The notes beneath the pieces were generated by a model that saw only the letters and a program-made list of their open reading frames with translations, was not told the DNA's origin and searched no databases. The translations under genes and the position numbers were made by a program. From Geminicoccus sp. (GTDB lineage: Bacteria; Pseudomonadota; Alphaproteobacteria; UBA7985), in the NCBI GenBank assembly GCA_002708995.1, contig PAPT01000024.1, positions 1-64,000 on the forward strand: a DNA stretch of 64,000 nt, in the 5' to 3' direction. This document shows, piece by piece, positions 1 through 8,987 of the stretch (position 1 is the stretch's first letter; every line of letters begins with the position of its first letter).

Positions 1-573
1 ATCGACGGCGACCAGATCATGGCGCTGATTGCGCTAAATATGCAGCAATCCGGCCGCCTGCGCGGGGAGGGGCTGGTGACCACGGTCATGTCCAACCTCG
101 GGCTCGAGCGTTTCCTGCAGTCCCACGATCTGCGGATGGAGCGGACCCGGGTCGGTGACCGCTTCGTGCTCGAACGCATGCGCGACCTGGGCTGGAATTT
201 CGGCGGGGAGCAGTCCGGGCACATGATCCTGTCCGACTACGCCACCACCGGCGACGGCATGGTCGCAGCGCTGCAGGTGCTGGCCGTCATGGTGCGGCAG
301 CAGCGCCGGGCGAGCGAGGTGCTCAACCTCGTCACCCCCGTGCCGCAGGTGCTCAAAAACGTCCGCTTCACGGGCGCAAACCCGCTCGACGGCGGTCCGG
401 TGCAGGCGCTGATCGCGACCGCAGAGCAGGAATTCGGTGACGCTGGCCGGCTGGTCATCCGCAAGTCGGGCACCGAACCGCTGATCCGGATCATGGCCGA
501 GGGCGATGACGCTGCGCAGGTCGAAGCCGTGGTCGACCGCATCTGCGAGGCTGTGCAGGCGCAGGCGGGCTGA
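1..573 (+). CDS. glmM: Phosphoglucosamine mutase, C-terminal part (5' end outside window)
   Basis: GlmM interconverts glucosamine-6-phosphate and glucosamine-1-phosphate, feeding UDP-GlcNAc for peptidoglycan and LPS in the cytoplasm. The reading frame is open from base 1, so the start codon and the catalytic phosphoserine region lie upstream. The 190 visible codons carry the sugar-binding signature GGEQSGH with a following TTGDG, and the phosphate-binding loop [15 protein letters not shown] near the C-terminus, both diagnostic of the GlmM branch of phosphohexomutases. thiD follows 36 bp downstream on the same strand and may be cotranscribed. In many alphaproteobacteria glmM lies next to ftsH-folP; here folP is about 51 kb away. 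Confidence 0.95.
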   Translation: MDGDQIMALIALNMQQSGRLRGEGLVTTVMSNLGLERFLQSHDLRMERTRVGDRFVLERMRDLGWNFGGEQSGHMILSDYATTGDGMVAALQVLAVMVRQQRRASEVLNLVTPVPQVLKNVRFTGANPLDGGPVQALIATAEQEFGDAGRLVIRKSGTEPLIRIMAEGDDAAQVEAVVDRICEAVQAQAG

Positions 574-609
574 GACGGCGCAACACCAATTGACTGAAGG
601 GGCAGGGGT

Positions 610-1452
610 ATGAAGGGCCGGGTTCTCATCGTTGCCGGATCGGATTCCGGCGGCGGCGCCGGGATACAGGCGGACATCAAGACAGTGACGGCGCTGGGCG
701 GCTTTGCCATGACGGCGCTGACGGCGCTGACCGCGCAGAACACGCGCGGGGTGCACGGTATCCACGCGGTGCCAGAGGCCTTCATCACCCAGCAGATCGA
801 CGTGGTGCTGAGCGATCTGGGCGCCGATGCGGTCAAGACCGGCATGCTGCACAGCCTGGCCGTGATCGAAACCGTGGTGGCGGCATTGGCGCAGACCGAC
901 GCGCCGCTGGTCGTTGACCCGGTAATGCGGGCCAAGGGCGGTGCAGCCCTGCTCCAGCCCGAAGCGCAGGCTGCGCTGACTGAAATGCTGTTGCCGCGCG
1001 CGGCGGTGCTGACCCCCAATGTCCCCGAGGCCGAAGCGCTGACCGGGATGAGCATCGAGACGGCCGCCGACCTGCGCCGGGTCGGCGAAGCCCTGCTGGC
1101 GCTGGGCCCGCAGGCGGTGCTGATGAAGGGCGGGCACCTGCCCGGTGCAGCCATGACTGACCTGCTGGTGACGGCCGAGGGGGCGAGCGCCATCGGTCTG
1201 GGCCGGGCGCGGCGCGAGACGCCCCATACCCACGGCACCGGCTGCACGCTGGCCAGCGCCATCACCGCCGGGCTGGCCCAGCAGATGATCCTGCAGCGCG
1301 CCGTTGAGCGCGCCGTCGCTTATGTCGACCGGGCCATCGCCAGCGCCCCGGGCTTCGGCGGCGGGCACGGCCCCATCAATCACGCGCATCCGCTCGATGC
1401 TGCGGCCGAGGACTGGTTTGCGGCCGATGCCGTGGACGAAACCGTGGTTTGA
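610..1452 (+). CDS. thiD: Bifunctional hydroxymethylpyrimidine kinase / phosphomethylpyrimidine kinase
   Basis: ThiD phosphorylates HMP and then HMP-phosphate to HMP-pyrophosphate, the pyrimidine precursor of thiamine. The 280-residue protein is a ribokinase-fold enzyme of normal length. It shows the N-terminal substrate loop GSDSGGGAGIQADIK (residues 10-24), VVDPVMRAKGG (101-111), LTPNVPEAEALTG (134-146) and the anion-hole motif HGTGCTLAS (208-216) with the conserved cysteine at 212. The ATG is preceded by a purine-rich GGGGCAGGGG ribosome-binding stretch. No other thiamine gene is visible nearby, so the neighbourhood does not add to the assignment. It could be an orphan pyridoxal-type kinase of the same fold, but the GSDSGGGAGIQAD loop argues for ThiD. 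Confidence 0.93.
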   Translation: MKGRVLIVAGSDSGGGAGIQADIKTVTALGGFAMTALTALTAQNTRGVHGIHAVPEAFITQQIDVVLSDLGADAVKTGMLHSLAVIETVVAALAQTDAPLVVDPVMRAKGGAALLQPEAQAALTEMLLPRAAVLTPNVPEAEALTGMSIETAADLRRVGEALLALGPQAVLMKGGHLPGAAMTDLLVTAEGASAIGLGRARRETPHTHGTGCTLASAITAGLAQQMILQRAVERAVAYVDRAIASAPGFGGGHGPINHAHPLDAAAEDWFAADAVDETVV

Positions 1453-1521
1453 AGCCGTTCGACCGCATTCCCGCGAAACTCCCGTGACCTGACGGCGCGA
1501 CCAACGACAAGGAAAGCCGAG

Positions 1522-2256
1522 ATGACCCGTAAACTGTTCCTCGAAGACGCCTATCAGCGTTCCTGCACCGCCCGCGTGGAGGCGATCACCGCCGAGGGCG
1601 GGGTCGTGCTCGACCAGTCGGTGTTCTACGCCACCGGCGGGGGGCAGCCTGGCGACAGCGGCTGGCTGCGGCTCTCAGGCGGCGCAGAAGCCGCCATCGG
1701 CACATGCATCAAGGGCGAGGGCGACGCGCTGGTTCTGCTCCCCGCCGAGGGGCCCATCGACGGATTACGCGTGGACGACAGCGTCGAGGCCGTGCTTGAC
1801 TGGGACCGCCGCTTTGCGCATATGGCCATGCACACCAGCCTGCATTTGCTCTGCGCCAGCGTCGATGCCGGCGTCACCGGCGGTTCGATCGGTGTGGAGA
1901 AATCGCGGCTGGACTTTGATCTCGAAGAAAGCCCGGACAAGGAAGCGCTGGAAGAACGCCTCAATGCCCTGATCGCCGGCGCCCATGCCGTGAGCGCCTC
2001 GACCATCACCGCCGAGGAACTCGACGCCCAGCCCGAGCTGGTGCGGACCATGTCCGTGGCCCCGCCCCGGGATGCCAGCGGCCTGATCCGGGTGGTGCAG
2101 ATCGGGGTAGAAGACGACAGCGTCGATTTCCAGCCCTGCGGCGGCACCCACGTCGCCAACACCAGCGACATCGGCCGGGTGCGGGTCGGCAAGATCGAGA
2201 AAAAGGGACGGCAGAACCGCCGGATCAACATCCACTGGGAACCAGCCGCCGCCTAA
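1522..2256 (+). CDS. Alanyl-tRNA editing protein (AlaX-M type)
   Basis: This 244-residue protein resembles the freestanding editing domain of AlaRS, which hydrolyses Ser-tRNA(Ala) or Gly-tRNA(Ala). The second-domain zinc ligands are present as HTSLH (H104, H108) and CGGTH (C206, H210). The N-terminal segment has the GGGQPGDSG glycine motif (39-47), and the C-terminus has IEKKGRQNRR, typical of AlaX and ThrRS/AlaRS editing domains. The length fits the AlaX-M class, which has the small N-terminal beta domain but lacks the long C-terminal extension. It lies 69 bp after thiD on the same strand with an AAGGAAAG-like ribosome-binding site. Whether it acts on serine, glycine or another amino acid cannot be told from sequence. 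Confidence 0.88.
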   Translation: MTRKLFLEDAYQRSCTARVEAITAEGGVVLDQSVFYATGGGQPGDSGWLRLSGGAEAAIGTCIKGEGDALVLLPAEGPIDGLRVDDSVEAVLDWDRRFAHMAMHTSLHLLCASVDAGVTGGSIGVEKSRLDFDLEESPDKEALEERLNALIAGAHAVSASTITAEELDAQPELVRTMSVAPPRDASGLIRVVQIGVEDDSVDFQPCGGTHVANTSDIGRVRVGKIEKKGRQNRRINIHWEPAAA

Positions 2257-2368
2257 ACTGGCTGCAGCGCGCGTTGGTGCAAAGCAGCCTCTAGGCTGGC
2301 CGGGTTGTGCTGACCCGGTCCGGCGTGCTGTATCTTGGTCGTAATAAACAGCGCAGAGGGCTGCCGCC

Positions 2369-3400
2369 ATGGGCGACGCTCCATCCTTGCTCCCCGCTGG
2401 CCTCGAAGACCAGCTGCCGCCCTGGGCCGAAGCCGAGGCGGAAGCGCTCAGCCTTATCCTCGGCGCCGCGCGTAGCTTTGGCTATGATCGGGTCAAGCCG
2501 CCCTTGCTCGAATACGAAGACACCCTCACCGCCTTCGCCCCGGATGCCCTGCGCAAGGGCTTCAAGCTCGCCGACCCACAGGCCGAGGGCCTGCTGGTCC
2601 TGCGTTCGGACAAGACCGGGCAGGTGGTGCGCATCGCCCAGACTCGCCTGAAAGACGAACCTCGGCCCCTGCGCCTGTCCTACGGTGGGCAGGTGCTGCG
2701 CGCCAAGGGGTCGCAGCTGCGCCCGGAGCGGCAGTTCACCCAGGCCGGGGTCGAGCTGATCGGGGTGCCTGAGGGAGCTGAGACCCGGGCGCTGGTGGAG
2801 ATTGCTGACCTGTGCCTGACCGCGCTGGGAACGATCGGGGTCGAGGACATCACGCTGGATCTGACCCTGCCGCATCTGGCGCGCGAGGCAGCGGGTGGCG
2901 ACAGTGCGCTGATCCGGGCGCTGAGCGAACGCAACGCGGCACTGGCCGGAGACGCCGGGGCGGCGGGCGAGCAAGTCGCAGCCCTGATCGGTGCCTTTGG
3001 CTCGTGGGATACAGCGATCGATGCGCTGGCAGCCGCAGGCCCGTCCCCGCAGATGACCGCCGCCGCTGCCGGAGTGCGCGCCGTGGCCGAGGCCATGCAG
3101 GATCGCCACCCCAAGGCGGAGATCATGCTCGATCCCGCCGAACTGCGCGGCTTTGACTACCACAGCGGGCTGTCGTTCGTGCTCTACGCCAAGGGGATCC
3201 GTGGCGAGCTCGGCCGGGGTGGGCTCTACCCCGCCGGCGAGGAGCAGGCGGCGGGCTTCACGCTCTATATGGATACGATCCTGCGCGCCCTGCCTGCGCC
3301 CGTCCGGCCCGAGAAGGTCTGGGTCGCGGCCGACGCCGATGCGGGCGAGATCGCGCGCCGCCGGGGGGCGGGCGAGGTGATCGTCGCGGATCTGGACTGA
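2369..3400 (+). CDS. hisZ: ATP phosphoribosyltransferase regulatory subunit
   Basis: HisZ is a catalytically inactive HisRS paralogue that pairs with short-form HisG to give feedback-regulated ATP phosphoribosyltransferase, the first step of histidine synthesis. The 343-residue protein has a class II synthetase-like core ([39 protein letters not shown]) and the C-terminal strand [15 protein letters not shown] seen in HisZ. It lacks the HisRS anticodon-binding domain and is about 80 residues shorter than typical HisRS, which supports HisZ over HisRS. hisG is not adjacent. purA follows 64 bp downstream, a hisZ-purA pairing I associate with alphaproteobacteria, so the two may be cotranscribed. 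Confidence 0.9.
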   Translation: MGDAPSLLPAGLEDQLPPWAEAEAEALSLILGAARSFGYDRVKPPLLEYEDTLTAFAPDALRKGFKLADPQAEGLLVLRSDKTGQVVRIAQTRLKDEPRPLRLSYGGQVLRAKGSQLRPERQFTQAGVELIGVPEGAETRALVEIADLCLTALGTIGVEDITLDLTLPHLAREAAGGDSALIRALSERNAALAGDAGAAGEQVAALIGAFGSWDTAIDALAAAGPSPQMTAAAAGVRAVAEAMQDRHPKAEIMLDPAELRGFDYHSGLSFVLYAKGIRGELGRGGLYPAGEEQAAGFTLYMDTILRALPAPVRPEKVWVAADADAGEIARRRGAGEVIVADLD

Positions 3401-3464
3401 CCCGAGTTCGGTTCCGCGAACCGCCCAACACTCACACCGAAGTTGCACAACGAGAAGACTGAAC

Positions 3465-4757
3465 ATGGCGAACGTGGCTGTCGTAGGCTCCCAGTGGGGC
3501 GACGAAGGAAAAGGCAAAATCGTGGACTGGCTGTCCGAACGCGCCGACGTGGTGGTGCGGTTTCAGGGCGGGCATAACGCCGGCCACACGCTGGTCGTCG
3601 ACGATGTCACCTACGCGCTGTCGCTGCTGCCCTCCGGTGTGGTGCGCAAGGGCAAGCAGGCCCTGATCGGTAACGGCGTCGTGCTCGACCCCTGGGCGCT
3701 GGTCGACGAGATCGAGCGCTGCCGGCAGTTGGGGCTGGAGATCGACGAGCGCCGCCTCGGCATCGCTGAGAACACGCCGCTGATCCTGCCCGTTCATTCT
3801 GCGCTGGATCACGCCCGGGAACGGGCACGCGGCGCCGAGAAAATCGGCACCACCGGGCGCGGCATCGGCCCCGCCTACGAGGACAAAGTCGCCCGCCGGG
3901 CGGTACGCCTGTCCGACCTCGCCGACGAAGACCGCCTGCGCGGGGCGCTGACCGAGCTGTTCCGCCATCACAGCGCGCTGGCGCGCGGCATGGGCGAGCC
4001 AGAGCCGGATTTCGATGAGCACCTGCGGATGCTGCAGGAGGTTGCACCCATGGTGCTGCCCTACCGCGCCCGCGTCTGGCAGCAGCTGGCCGAAGCCCGC
4101 CGCCGCCGGGAGCGCGTGCTGTTCGAGGGCGCGCAGGGCGCGATGCTCGACATCGATCACGGTACCTTCCCGTTCGTCACCTCGTCCAACACCGTCGCCG
4201 GGCAGGCCTCGGCGGGCGCAGGCGTTGGCCCGGCACAGGTCGGCTACGTGCTGGGCATTACCAAGGCCTACACCACGCGCGTCGGCTCCGGCCCGTTCCC
4301 GACCGAGCTGGACGACGAGGTTGGCACCCGTCTAGGTGAGCGCGGCCGCGAATTCGGCACCGTCACCGGGCGCAAGCGCCGCTGCGGCTGGTTCGACGCG
4401 GTCATGGTCCGGCAGGCGGTGCAGATTTCCGGGATCAGCGGCATTGCCTTCACCAAGCTCGACGTGCTCGACGGCTTTGACGAGCTGCGTATCTGCGTCG
4501 GCTACCGGCTGGGCGACGAACGCATCGACTACTTCCCCACGGCGCCGGATGAACAGGCAGCCGTCGAGCCGATCTACGAGGTTGTGCCCGGCTGGTCGGA
4601 AAGCACCTTTGGCGCGCGGTCGTGGGCAGACCTGCCGGCGAACTGCGTCAAGTACGTGCGCCACGTCGAGGAGCTGATCGGGGTGCCGATTGCGCTGCTG
4701 TCGACCTCGCCCAAGCGCGAAGACACCATCCTTGTCCGCGACCCGTTCGAGGACTAA
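3465..4757 (+). CDS. purA: Adenylosuccinate synthetase
   Basis: PurA makes adenylosuccinate from IMP, aspartate and GTP, the first committed step to AMP. The 430-residue sequence is full length. It starts with [18 protein letters not shown], holding the GTP P-loop and the catalytic Asp, and continues with GGHNAGHT (catalytic His), [14 protein letters not shown] for IMP binding, TSSNT, and the C-terminal guanine-binding region around [10 protein letters not shown]. The ATG lies a short distance after AACGAGAAGA. The partner enzyme of the pathway, PurB, is encoded about 15 kb downstream in this window (19228-20556). Confidence 0.98.
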   Translation: MANVAVVGSQWGDEGKGKIVDWLSERADVVVRFQGGHNAGHTLVVDDVTYALSLLPSGVVRKGKQALIGNGVVLDPWALVDEIERCRQLGLEIDERRLGIAENTPLILPVHSALDHARERARGAEKIGTTGRGIGPAYEDKVARRAVRLSDLADEDRLRGALTELFRHHSALARGMGEPEPDFDEHLRMLQEVAPMVLPYRARVWQQLAEARRRRERVLFEGAQGAMLDIDHGTFPFVTSSNTVAGQASAGAGVGPAQVGYVLGITKAYTTRVGSGPFPTELDDEVGTRLGERGREFGTVTGRKRRCGWFDAVMVRQAVQISGISGIAFTKLDVLDGFDELRICVGYRLGDERIDYFPTAPDEQAAVEPIYEVVPGWSESTFGARSWADLPANCVKYVRHVEELIGVPIALLSTSPKREDTILVRDPFED

Positions 4758-4802
4758 TCACAGGGGGAGGCTCCGGCATCCCGGCAGAAGGCTGAACGCA
4801 CC

Positions 4803-5441
4803 ATGACCCAGATCGCCCCTTCCTTGCTCGCCTGCGACTTCGGCAACCTCGAAGCCGAGGTGTGCGCCGTCGAGGCCGGCGGTGCCGACATGCATCACAT
4901 CGACATCATGGACGGGCACTTCGTGCCCAACCTCTCCTTTGGTCTGCCGGTGGTCGAGGCCATTGCGCGGGCGGCGTCGATCCCGCTCGATGTGCACCTG
5001 ATGATCGAGCCCTACGAGCCCTATCTCGACGCCTTTCGAGACGCCGGAGCGCACCGCATCGCGGTCCACGTCGAGGCTAGCCCGCACCCGCACCGGGCGC
5101 TGCAGGCGATCCGCGACATGGGGCTGGTCGCCGGGCTGGCGCTCAATCCCGGTACGCCGCTGGAAACTGTCATGCCGCTGCTGAACTCGGTTGATCAGGT
5201 TGTGCTGATGTCGGTGAACCCCGGCTTCGGGGGGCAGCGCTTTATTCCCGAAACGCTGGAGCGTGTCGCCCAGCTGAGGTCGATGATCGGTGACTGGTCG
5301 ATCGATATTGAGATTGATGGTGGTGTGGGCGAGGGCAATGCCCGCGATCTGATCAATGCCGGGGCAACGATCCTCGTTGCTGGCACCAGCGTGTTCAAGG
5401 CCGAGGACTACGGCACGGCCATCGCGGCGCTGCGCGCCTGA
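4803..5441 (+). CDS. rpe: Ribulose-phosphate 3-epimerase
   Basis: Rpe interconverts ribulose-5-phosphate and xylulose-5-phosphate in the pentose phosphate pathway. The 212-residue TIM barrel is full length. It carries IAPSLLACDFGNL at the N-terminus, the metal and catalytic segments DIMDGHFVPNLSFG and VHLMIEP, the flexible loop MSVNPGFGGQRFIPETL, and the phosphate-binding end IDGGVGEGNARDLINAGA with VAGTSVFK. It is 45 bp after purA on the same strand. The next 500 bp hold no convincing gene, so transcription from the hisZ-purA-rpe run probably ends beyond this point, although no classic terminator is visible. Confidence 0.97.
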   Translation: MTQIAPSLLACDFGNLEAEVCAVEAGGADMHHIDIMDGHFVPNLSFGLPVVEAIARAASIPLDVHLMIEPYEPYLDAFRDAGAHRIAVHVEASPHPHRALQAIRDMGLVAGLALNPGTPLETVMPLLNSVDQVVLMSVNPGFGGQRFIPETLERVAQLRSMIGDWSIDIEIDGGVGEGNARDLINAGATILVAGTSVFKAEDYGTAIAALRA

Positions 5442-5942
5442 GGCCGTTTCTGCCTGTCGGTACAGTTGCTGATCTGCTTGCTTGGAGAGAAACGCCGGCG
5501 ATGCCCTGTTTATGGGGGTGAGACTGGTACCGCCGACGCTCTGCTATGCTCGAAGCCCGTGGCAGCTGGGTTCGAGTTCCTTCGTGCAGTTGGACCTCAG
5601 GACGGTTGGGGAGGTGTAGGCCGACGTCTGATCGTGCTCGCCAATGCACCAGGCGTGATGCAACTTGATTCAGTTCAATAAATCTTAAAGTAGCGGAAAG
5701 TCTAGTAAATTATGTAATTGCGATACAAAATCAAGTGAAAAAACACCTTTGGGTTTGGTTAAATGAGTGAAATCTCGTTTTTAGGGGTGTTCTGGGCAGA
5801 TTTTTAGCGGGCTGGGACCGCTTTGAGGTCCCGAAACAGCGGTCTGGAACGACTTTTGCTTGTAGTGACTCGATAGATTATGAGCCTTATGCGCCCAATT
5901 GCGGTAAGCTGAGCTGGTTTTTGAACATAGGATCTTCAGCGC
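5442..5942. other. Gene-free spacer of about 500 bp, partly AT-rich
   Basis: No reading frame here has a recognisable product. Bases about 5660-5790 are conspicuously AT-rich compared with the surrounding genes. Two overlapping hairpins can be drawn further on: GGGACC/GGTCCC (5814-5819 with 5827-5832) and ACCGCT/AGCGGT (5817-5822 with 5838-5843). They share bases, so they are mutually exclusive. AACACC (5742-5747) can also pair with GGTGTT (5786-5791). The spacer probably holds the promoter and leader of the OmpA-family gene at 5943, but I cannot assign -35 and -10 boxes with confidence. Confidence 0.5.
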
Positions 5943-7214
5943 ATGCGCATTTTTCAGCGTCTGACCCGAACCGACGGCTCCCGCCGCCCCCCGTCCCTCG
6001 TCGTTCTCGCCGCAGCGCCCCTGATGGCGCTGGGGCTGGCGTTGGGGGTCACCGCGCCTGCGCAGGATGCGCGGGTGATCGACGTGAGCATGGAGAGCCG
6101 CGCGGCCGAGAGCGCGCTGACCGGCTGCAGCGGGCAGAGCAATCGCCTGCTGCGCTTCGTCGGTGGCTCCTACGTCACCAAGCACGACGTCTGCCGCGTT
6201 GGTGAAGCGCTGGCGGTGGAGCAGGCACGGCTGGGCGCCATGGCGCTGGCAAATCGTGCGCTGGAGGCCGAGCGCGATGGCGCGATTGCCCGCGCTGACA
6301 CCCTGCAGGCCGAGGTTACAGCGCTGGGCCAGTGCCGCGCCGATGAACTTCAGGCCGAGCTGGATCAGCGCGAGGCCGAGACCAACACCCTGCTCGCCAT
6401 GCAGGAGAGCCTGACCACGCAAATCGCCGGGCTGGATCAGCGGGTCGAAGCCTGTCAGGCCGAGATGGAGGGGCAAGCCAGCACCGAAGCCGACCTGCGC
6501 GATAAAATCGCAGCGCTGCAGGCTGATCTCGCCGCCGCCGAGGCTGCGGCGCGTCAGGCCAGCGACGACAGCGCGGCTGAGATTGCCCGGTTGCAGAGCC
6601 TGCTTGATCAGGCGCTGTCGCAGGCAGAAGCCGCACAGACCGACTTTGCTGCCGTGGGTGAGATGGCCGGTGATCTGGCCGCCGCACAGGCTGAAATCGA
6701 GCGCCTCGAAGGGGTGATTGAGGCCGATGCAGGGGCGGCTGAGGCGACCTCGGCTGCCACCGCCCTGAACCAAGGCTTGCAGGCCTGGTCCACCGTCGCC
6801 AGTCAGGCACGGCCGGAGGTCGAGGGTCTGGCCCTGCCCGGAGACAGCCTCGTGCTCTCGGGCTCTGAATCGATTTTCCTGACCGGCAGTGCCGAGATCA
6901 GCGAAACCGGGCAGGCGTTGCTCGACGAGCTGGCCGCCGAAATCCTGTCGATCATGGCAACGCTGCCCGCGGACGCTGATTGGCGGCTGGAGGTGCAGGG
7001 CCACGCCGATATCCGGCCCACGGGCGCGCGCTGGCCGTCAAACTGGGAGCTGTCGGCCTATCGGGCGTCGGCAGCCGTGCGGGTGCTGGCTGAAGCCGGC
7101 GTGCCGGTGGAAAGGCTGGCTGCGGTCGGGCTGGGCGAGTATCACCCGCTGGTCGATGAAGCCAGGCAGGCAGCCTACGCGATGAACCGTCGGCTGGAGC
7201 TGCGGTTCCGCTAG
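5943..7214 (+). CDS. OmpA-family protein with long coiled coil, probable peptidoglycan-binding envelope protein
   Basis: The 423-residue product begins with a basic N-terminus and a hydrophobic segment (about residues 19-40) ending in TAPAQDA, consistent with a signal peptide cleaved after A40 or an uncleaved anchor. A short cysteine-containing segment (TGCSGQSNRLLRFVGGSY) follows, then an Ala/Gln/Glu-rich coiled coil from about 90 to 270. The last 120 residues form an OmpA C-terminal domain: FLTGSAEISETG, QGHADIRPTG, NWELSAYRASAAVRVLAEAGV and a terminal NRRLELRF. This architecture resembles MotB-like or stator-type proteins with a peptidoglycan anchor, and is known from alphaproteobacterial annotation as 'peptidoglycan-binding protein'. 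The small membrane gene at 7274 follows and may be a partner. Confidence 0.85.
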   Translation: MRIFQRLTRTDGSRRPPSLVVLAAAPLMALGLALGVTAPAQDARVIDVSMESRAAESALTGCSGQSNRLLRFVGGSYVTKHDVCRVGEALAVEQARLGAMALANRALEAERDGAIARADTLQAEVTALGQCRADELQAELDQREAETNTLLAMQESLTTQIAGLDQRVEACQAEMEGQASTEADLRDKIAALQADLAAAEAAARQASDDSAAEIARLQSLLDQALSQAEAAQTDFAAVGEMAGDLAAAQAEIERLEGVIEADAGAAEATSAATALNQGLQAWSTVASQARPEVEGLALPGDSLVLSGSESIFLTGSAEISETGQALLDELAAEILSIMATLPADADWRLEVQGHADIRPTGARWPSNWELSAYRASAAVRVLAEAGVPVERLAAVGLGEYHPLVDEARQAAYAMNRRLELRFR

Positions 7215-7273
7215 GCGGCTGAGGCTGAGGCTTTGACGCCGGGGACAGGAAACAGGAAACGGGGTTCGGGAAC

Positions 7274-7582
7274 ATGAACGCACGACGGATTATCGCTCTG
7301 GTATTGGGGGTGGCAGCGGCCCTGAGCCTGCTCGCCAAGTTCGGGCTGCTGCGCGCGGTCGGGCTGGACGATTTTCCGTTCTGGCTGATCTGGCCGCTGA
7401 CCGTCGCCGGTCTGGCAGGTGCGGTGATGCTGTGGTTCGTCCCGGGGGGGCAGGGCAGTGGCGCCAGTTCAGCCGTGCCCGACGAGGACACCGCGCAGGC
7501 GCTGGCGACCCGTGATGCCCGGATCGCCTCGCTCGAAGTCGAGCTGGCGCAGGTGAAAATGGCGGTGCAGGACGAGGACTGA
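7274..7582 (+). CDS. Small membrane protein with C-terminal coiled coil, function unknown
   Basis: I do not recognise a family. The 102-residue product has two predicted membrane segments (IIALVLGVAAALSLLAKFG and FWLIWPLTVAGLAGAVMLWF) with a short linker. A Gly/Ser-rich stretch follows, then a short heptad-like helix (residues about 78-98, ending LEVELAQVKMAVQ). The ATG follows a purine-rich GGAAACGGGG stretch. It lies 59 bp after the OmpA-family gene on the same strand, and codon choice is GC-rich like its neighbours, so it is likely a real gene. The coiled coils in both proteins make a physical partnership plausible but unproven. Confidence 0.7.
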   Translation: MNARRIIALVLGVAAALSLLAKFGLLRAVGLDDFPFWLIWPLTVAGLAGAVMLWFVPGGQGSGASSAVPDEDTAQALATRDARIASLEVELAQVKMAVQDED

Positions 7583-7613
7583 CCGCCCCGGCTGCGAGCG
7601 CGGCCGAGTGCGG

Positions 7614-8579
7614 CTAGGGCTTGATCACCACTTTGCCGACCGACTGACGGTTGGCGAGGGCTTCGAGGCCCTTGGTCGCCTCATCCAGCGAATAGACCGC
7701 CGAGACGTGGGGCCGAAGCTGGCCTTCCTTGAGCCAGTGGGTCAGCTGCACCAGTGATTTCATCAGCACGCTGGGATTGTTGCGGGCGTAGCTGCCCCAG
7801 TACACCCCTACCACCGAGATGTTCTTGACCAGCAGCAGGTTGGCCGGCACCTGCGGGATCTCGCCCGAGGCAAAGCCAACGGTGAGTAGCCGTCCTTCGA
7901 ATTTCATACAGCGGAGCATGGTGTTGAAGGCATCCCCGCCAACCACGTCGTAGCCGACGTCAGCCCCGCCCAGCGCCTTGACCTTGTCGCGCAGGTCGGG
8001 ATCGGCCACGTCGAAGACGTGATCCGCGCCGTGTTCGGCCACCAGTGCGCGCTTTTCTTCGGTGCTGGCCAGACCGATCACGGTGGCGCCCATCATTTTG
8101 CCGATTTCCAGCGCGGTCAGGCCAACCCCGCCCGACGCGCCGTTGATGATCAGGGTTTCCCCTGCCTTGAGCTGCGCGCGGGTTTCCAGCGCTACGTGCG
8201 ATGTGCCGTAGGCGACGGTGAAGGCGGCGGCGTCGGTGAAGTCGATCCCGTCGGGCAGGGGGATCAGCGTGTCGGCAGCGGCCAGCGCGATTTCGGCAAA
8301 GCCGCCCACGGAGGTCAGGGCCATGACCCGCTGGCCCAGTGCGATGCCCTTCACGCCCTCACCCAGTGCAATAACCTCGCCCGCGACCTCGGAGCCGGGG
8401 ACGAAGGGCAGATCGGGCCGCTCCTGATACTTGCCCTGAATGATCAGCGTGTCGGCGAAATTGACCCCGCAGGCGTGGACCCGGACCGCGACCTGGCGCT
8501 TGCCCGGCAAGGGGTCGGGGATCTCCTGCACCCGGTGAGAATTAATGGGGCCAAGGGTTTCGCAGACCAGAGCGCGCAT
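7614..8579 (-). CDS. Quinone oxidoreductase, MDR superfamily (NADPH:quinone reductase type)
   Basis: This 321-residue zinc-independent medium-chain reductase belongs to the QOR group. It has the N-terminal GroES-like region (VRVHACGVNFADTLIIQGKY, LPFVPGSEVAGEV), the Rossmann glycine motif NGASGGVGLTALEIGK, and the SVVGVYWGSYA strand typical of this subfamily. It lacks the cysteine cluster that binds structural zinc in alcohol dehydrogenases. The expected reaction is NADPH-dependent reduction of a quinone or enone; the substrate cannot be inferred. The gene starts 54 bp after the small lipoprotein gene and may be the last member of the nadE-like/gltX/cysS transcription unit. Confidence 0.88.
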   Translation of the reverse strand: MRALVCETLGPINSHRVQEIPDPLPGKRQVAVRVHACGVNFADTLIIQGKYQERPDLPFVPGSEVAGEVIALGEGVKGIALGQRVMALTSVGGFAEIALAAADTLIPLPDGIDFTDAAAFTVAYGTSHVALETRAQLKAGETLIINGASGGVGLTALEIGKMMGATVIGLASTEEKRALVAEHGADHVFDVADPDLRDKVKALGGADVGYDVVGGDAFNTMLRCMKFEGRLLTVGFASGEIPQVPANLLLVKNISVVGVYWGSYARNNPSVLMKSLVQLTHWLKEGQLRPHVSAVYSLDEATKGLEALANRQSVGKVVIKP

Positions 8580-8633
8580 GATGGGAAGTCCTTTTTTCCT
8601 GTCTTACTGTCTTTCTGATCCGGCCGTCCCAGA

Positions 8634-8987
8634 TCACTTGAAGCCATACTGGCAGGCCATGGTCACCCGCCGCAAGTCGTCCCGGATCTGAAGCGGCTGA
8701 GATGCCGGGAAGGCGTAGTTCTCCGGCGTGCCGGGGCAGTTCTTGTGCGCGTGCCAGAGCACGCCGTCGTCTGAAATCACCGAGGGGTCGTAGACGGCGA
8801 GAAAAGTCGGCCCGTCCAGCTCAAACACCATCACCGGGGCCTGGCGGGTCAGCGTGCCGGGGGCGGGTAGTTCGTCGAAGGTCGGCCCGGGGGCCAGATC
8901 GGTGGCGTCACAGCCCGATAGCCAGAACAGCGCGCCGACCAGCGCACTCGCCGTGATCAGGCTTGGCGGGATCAGGCCCGGCGCCAC
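8634..8987 (-). CDS. Small predicted lipoprotein, function unknown
   Basis: I do not recognise a family. The 117-residue product has an N-terminal hydrophobic segment ending in the lipobox LSGC (Cys26), so lipid attachment is likely. The mature part is about 90 residues with two further cysteines (in KNCPG and MACQYGF). The GTG start lies inside the 3' end of cysS, a 16-bp overlap (8972-8987), which suggests translational coupling with the tRNA synthetase. GC content and codon use match the neighbours. The product may be anchored to the inner or outer membrane; sorting cannot be read reliably from DATD after the cysteine. Confidence 0.7.
   Translation of the reverse strand: MAPGLIPPSLITASALVGALFWLSGCDATDLAPGPTFDELPAPGTLTRQAPVMVFELDGPTFLAVYDPSVISDDGVLWHAHKNCPGTPENYAFPASQPLQIRDDLRRVTMACQYGFK

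Noticed and set aside
5540-5600. tRNA-like GGGTTCGAGTTCC segment in the rpe downstream spacer
   Set aside because: The flanking bases do not pair as a T-stem and there is no acceptor or anticodon arm.
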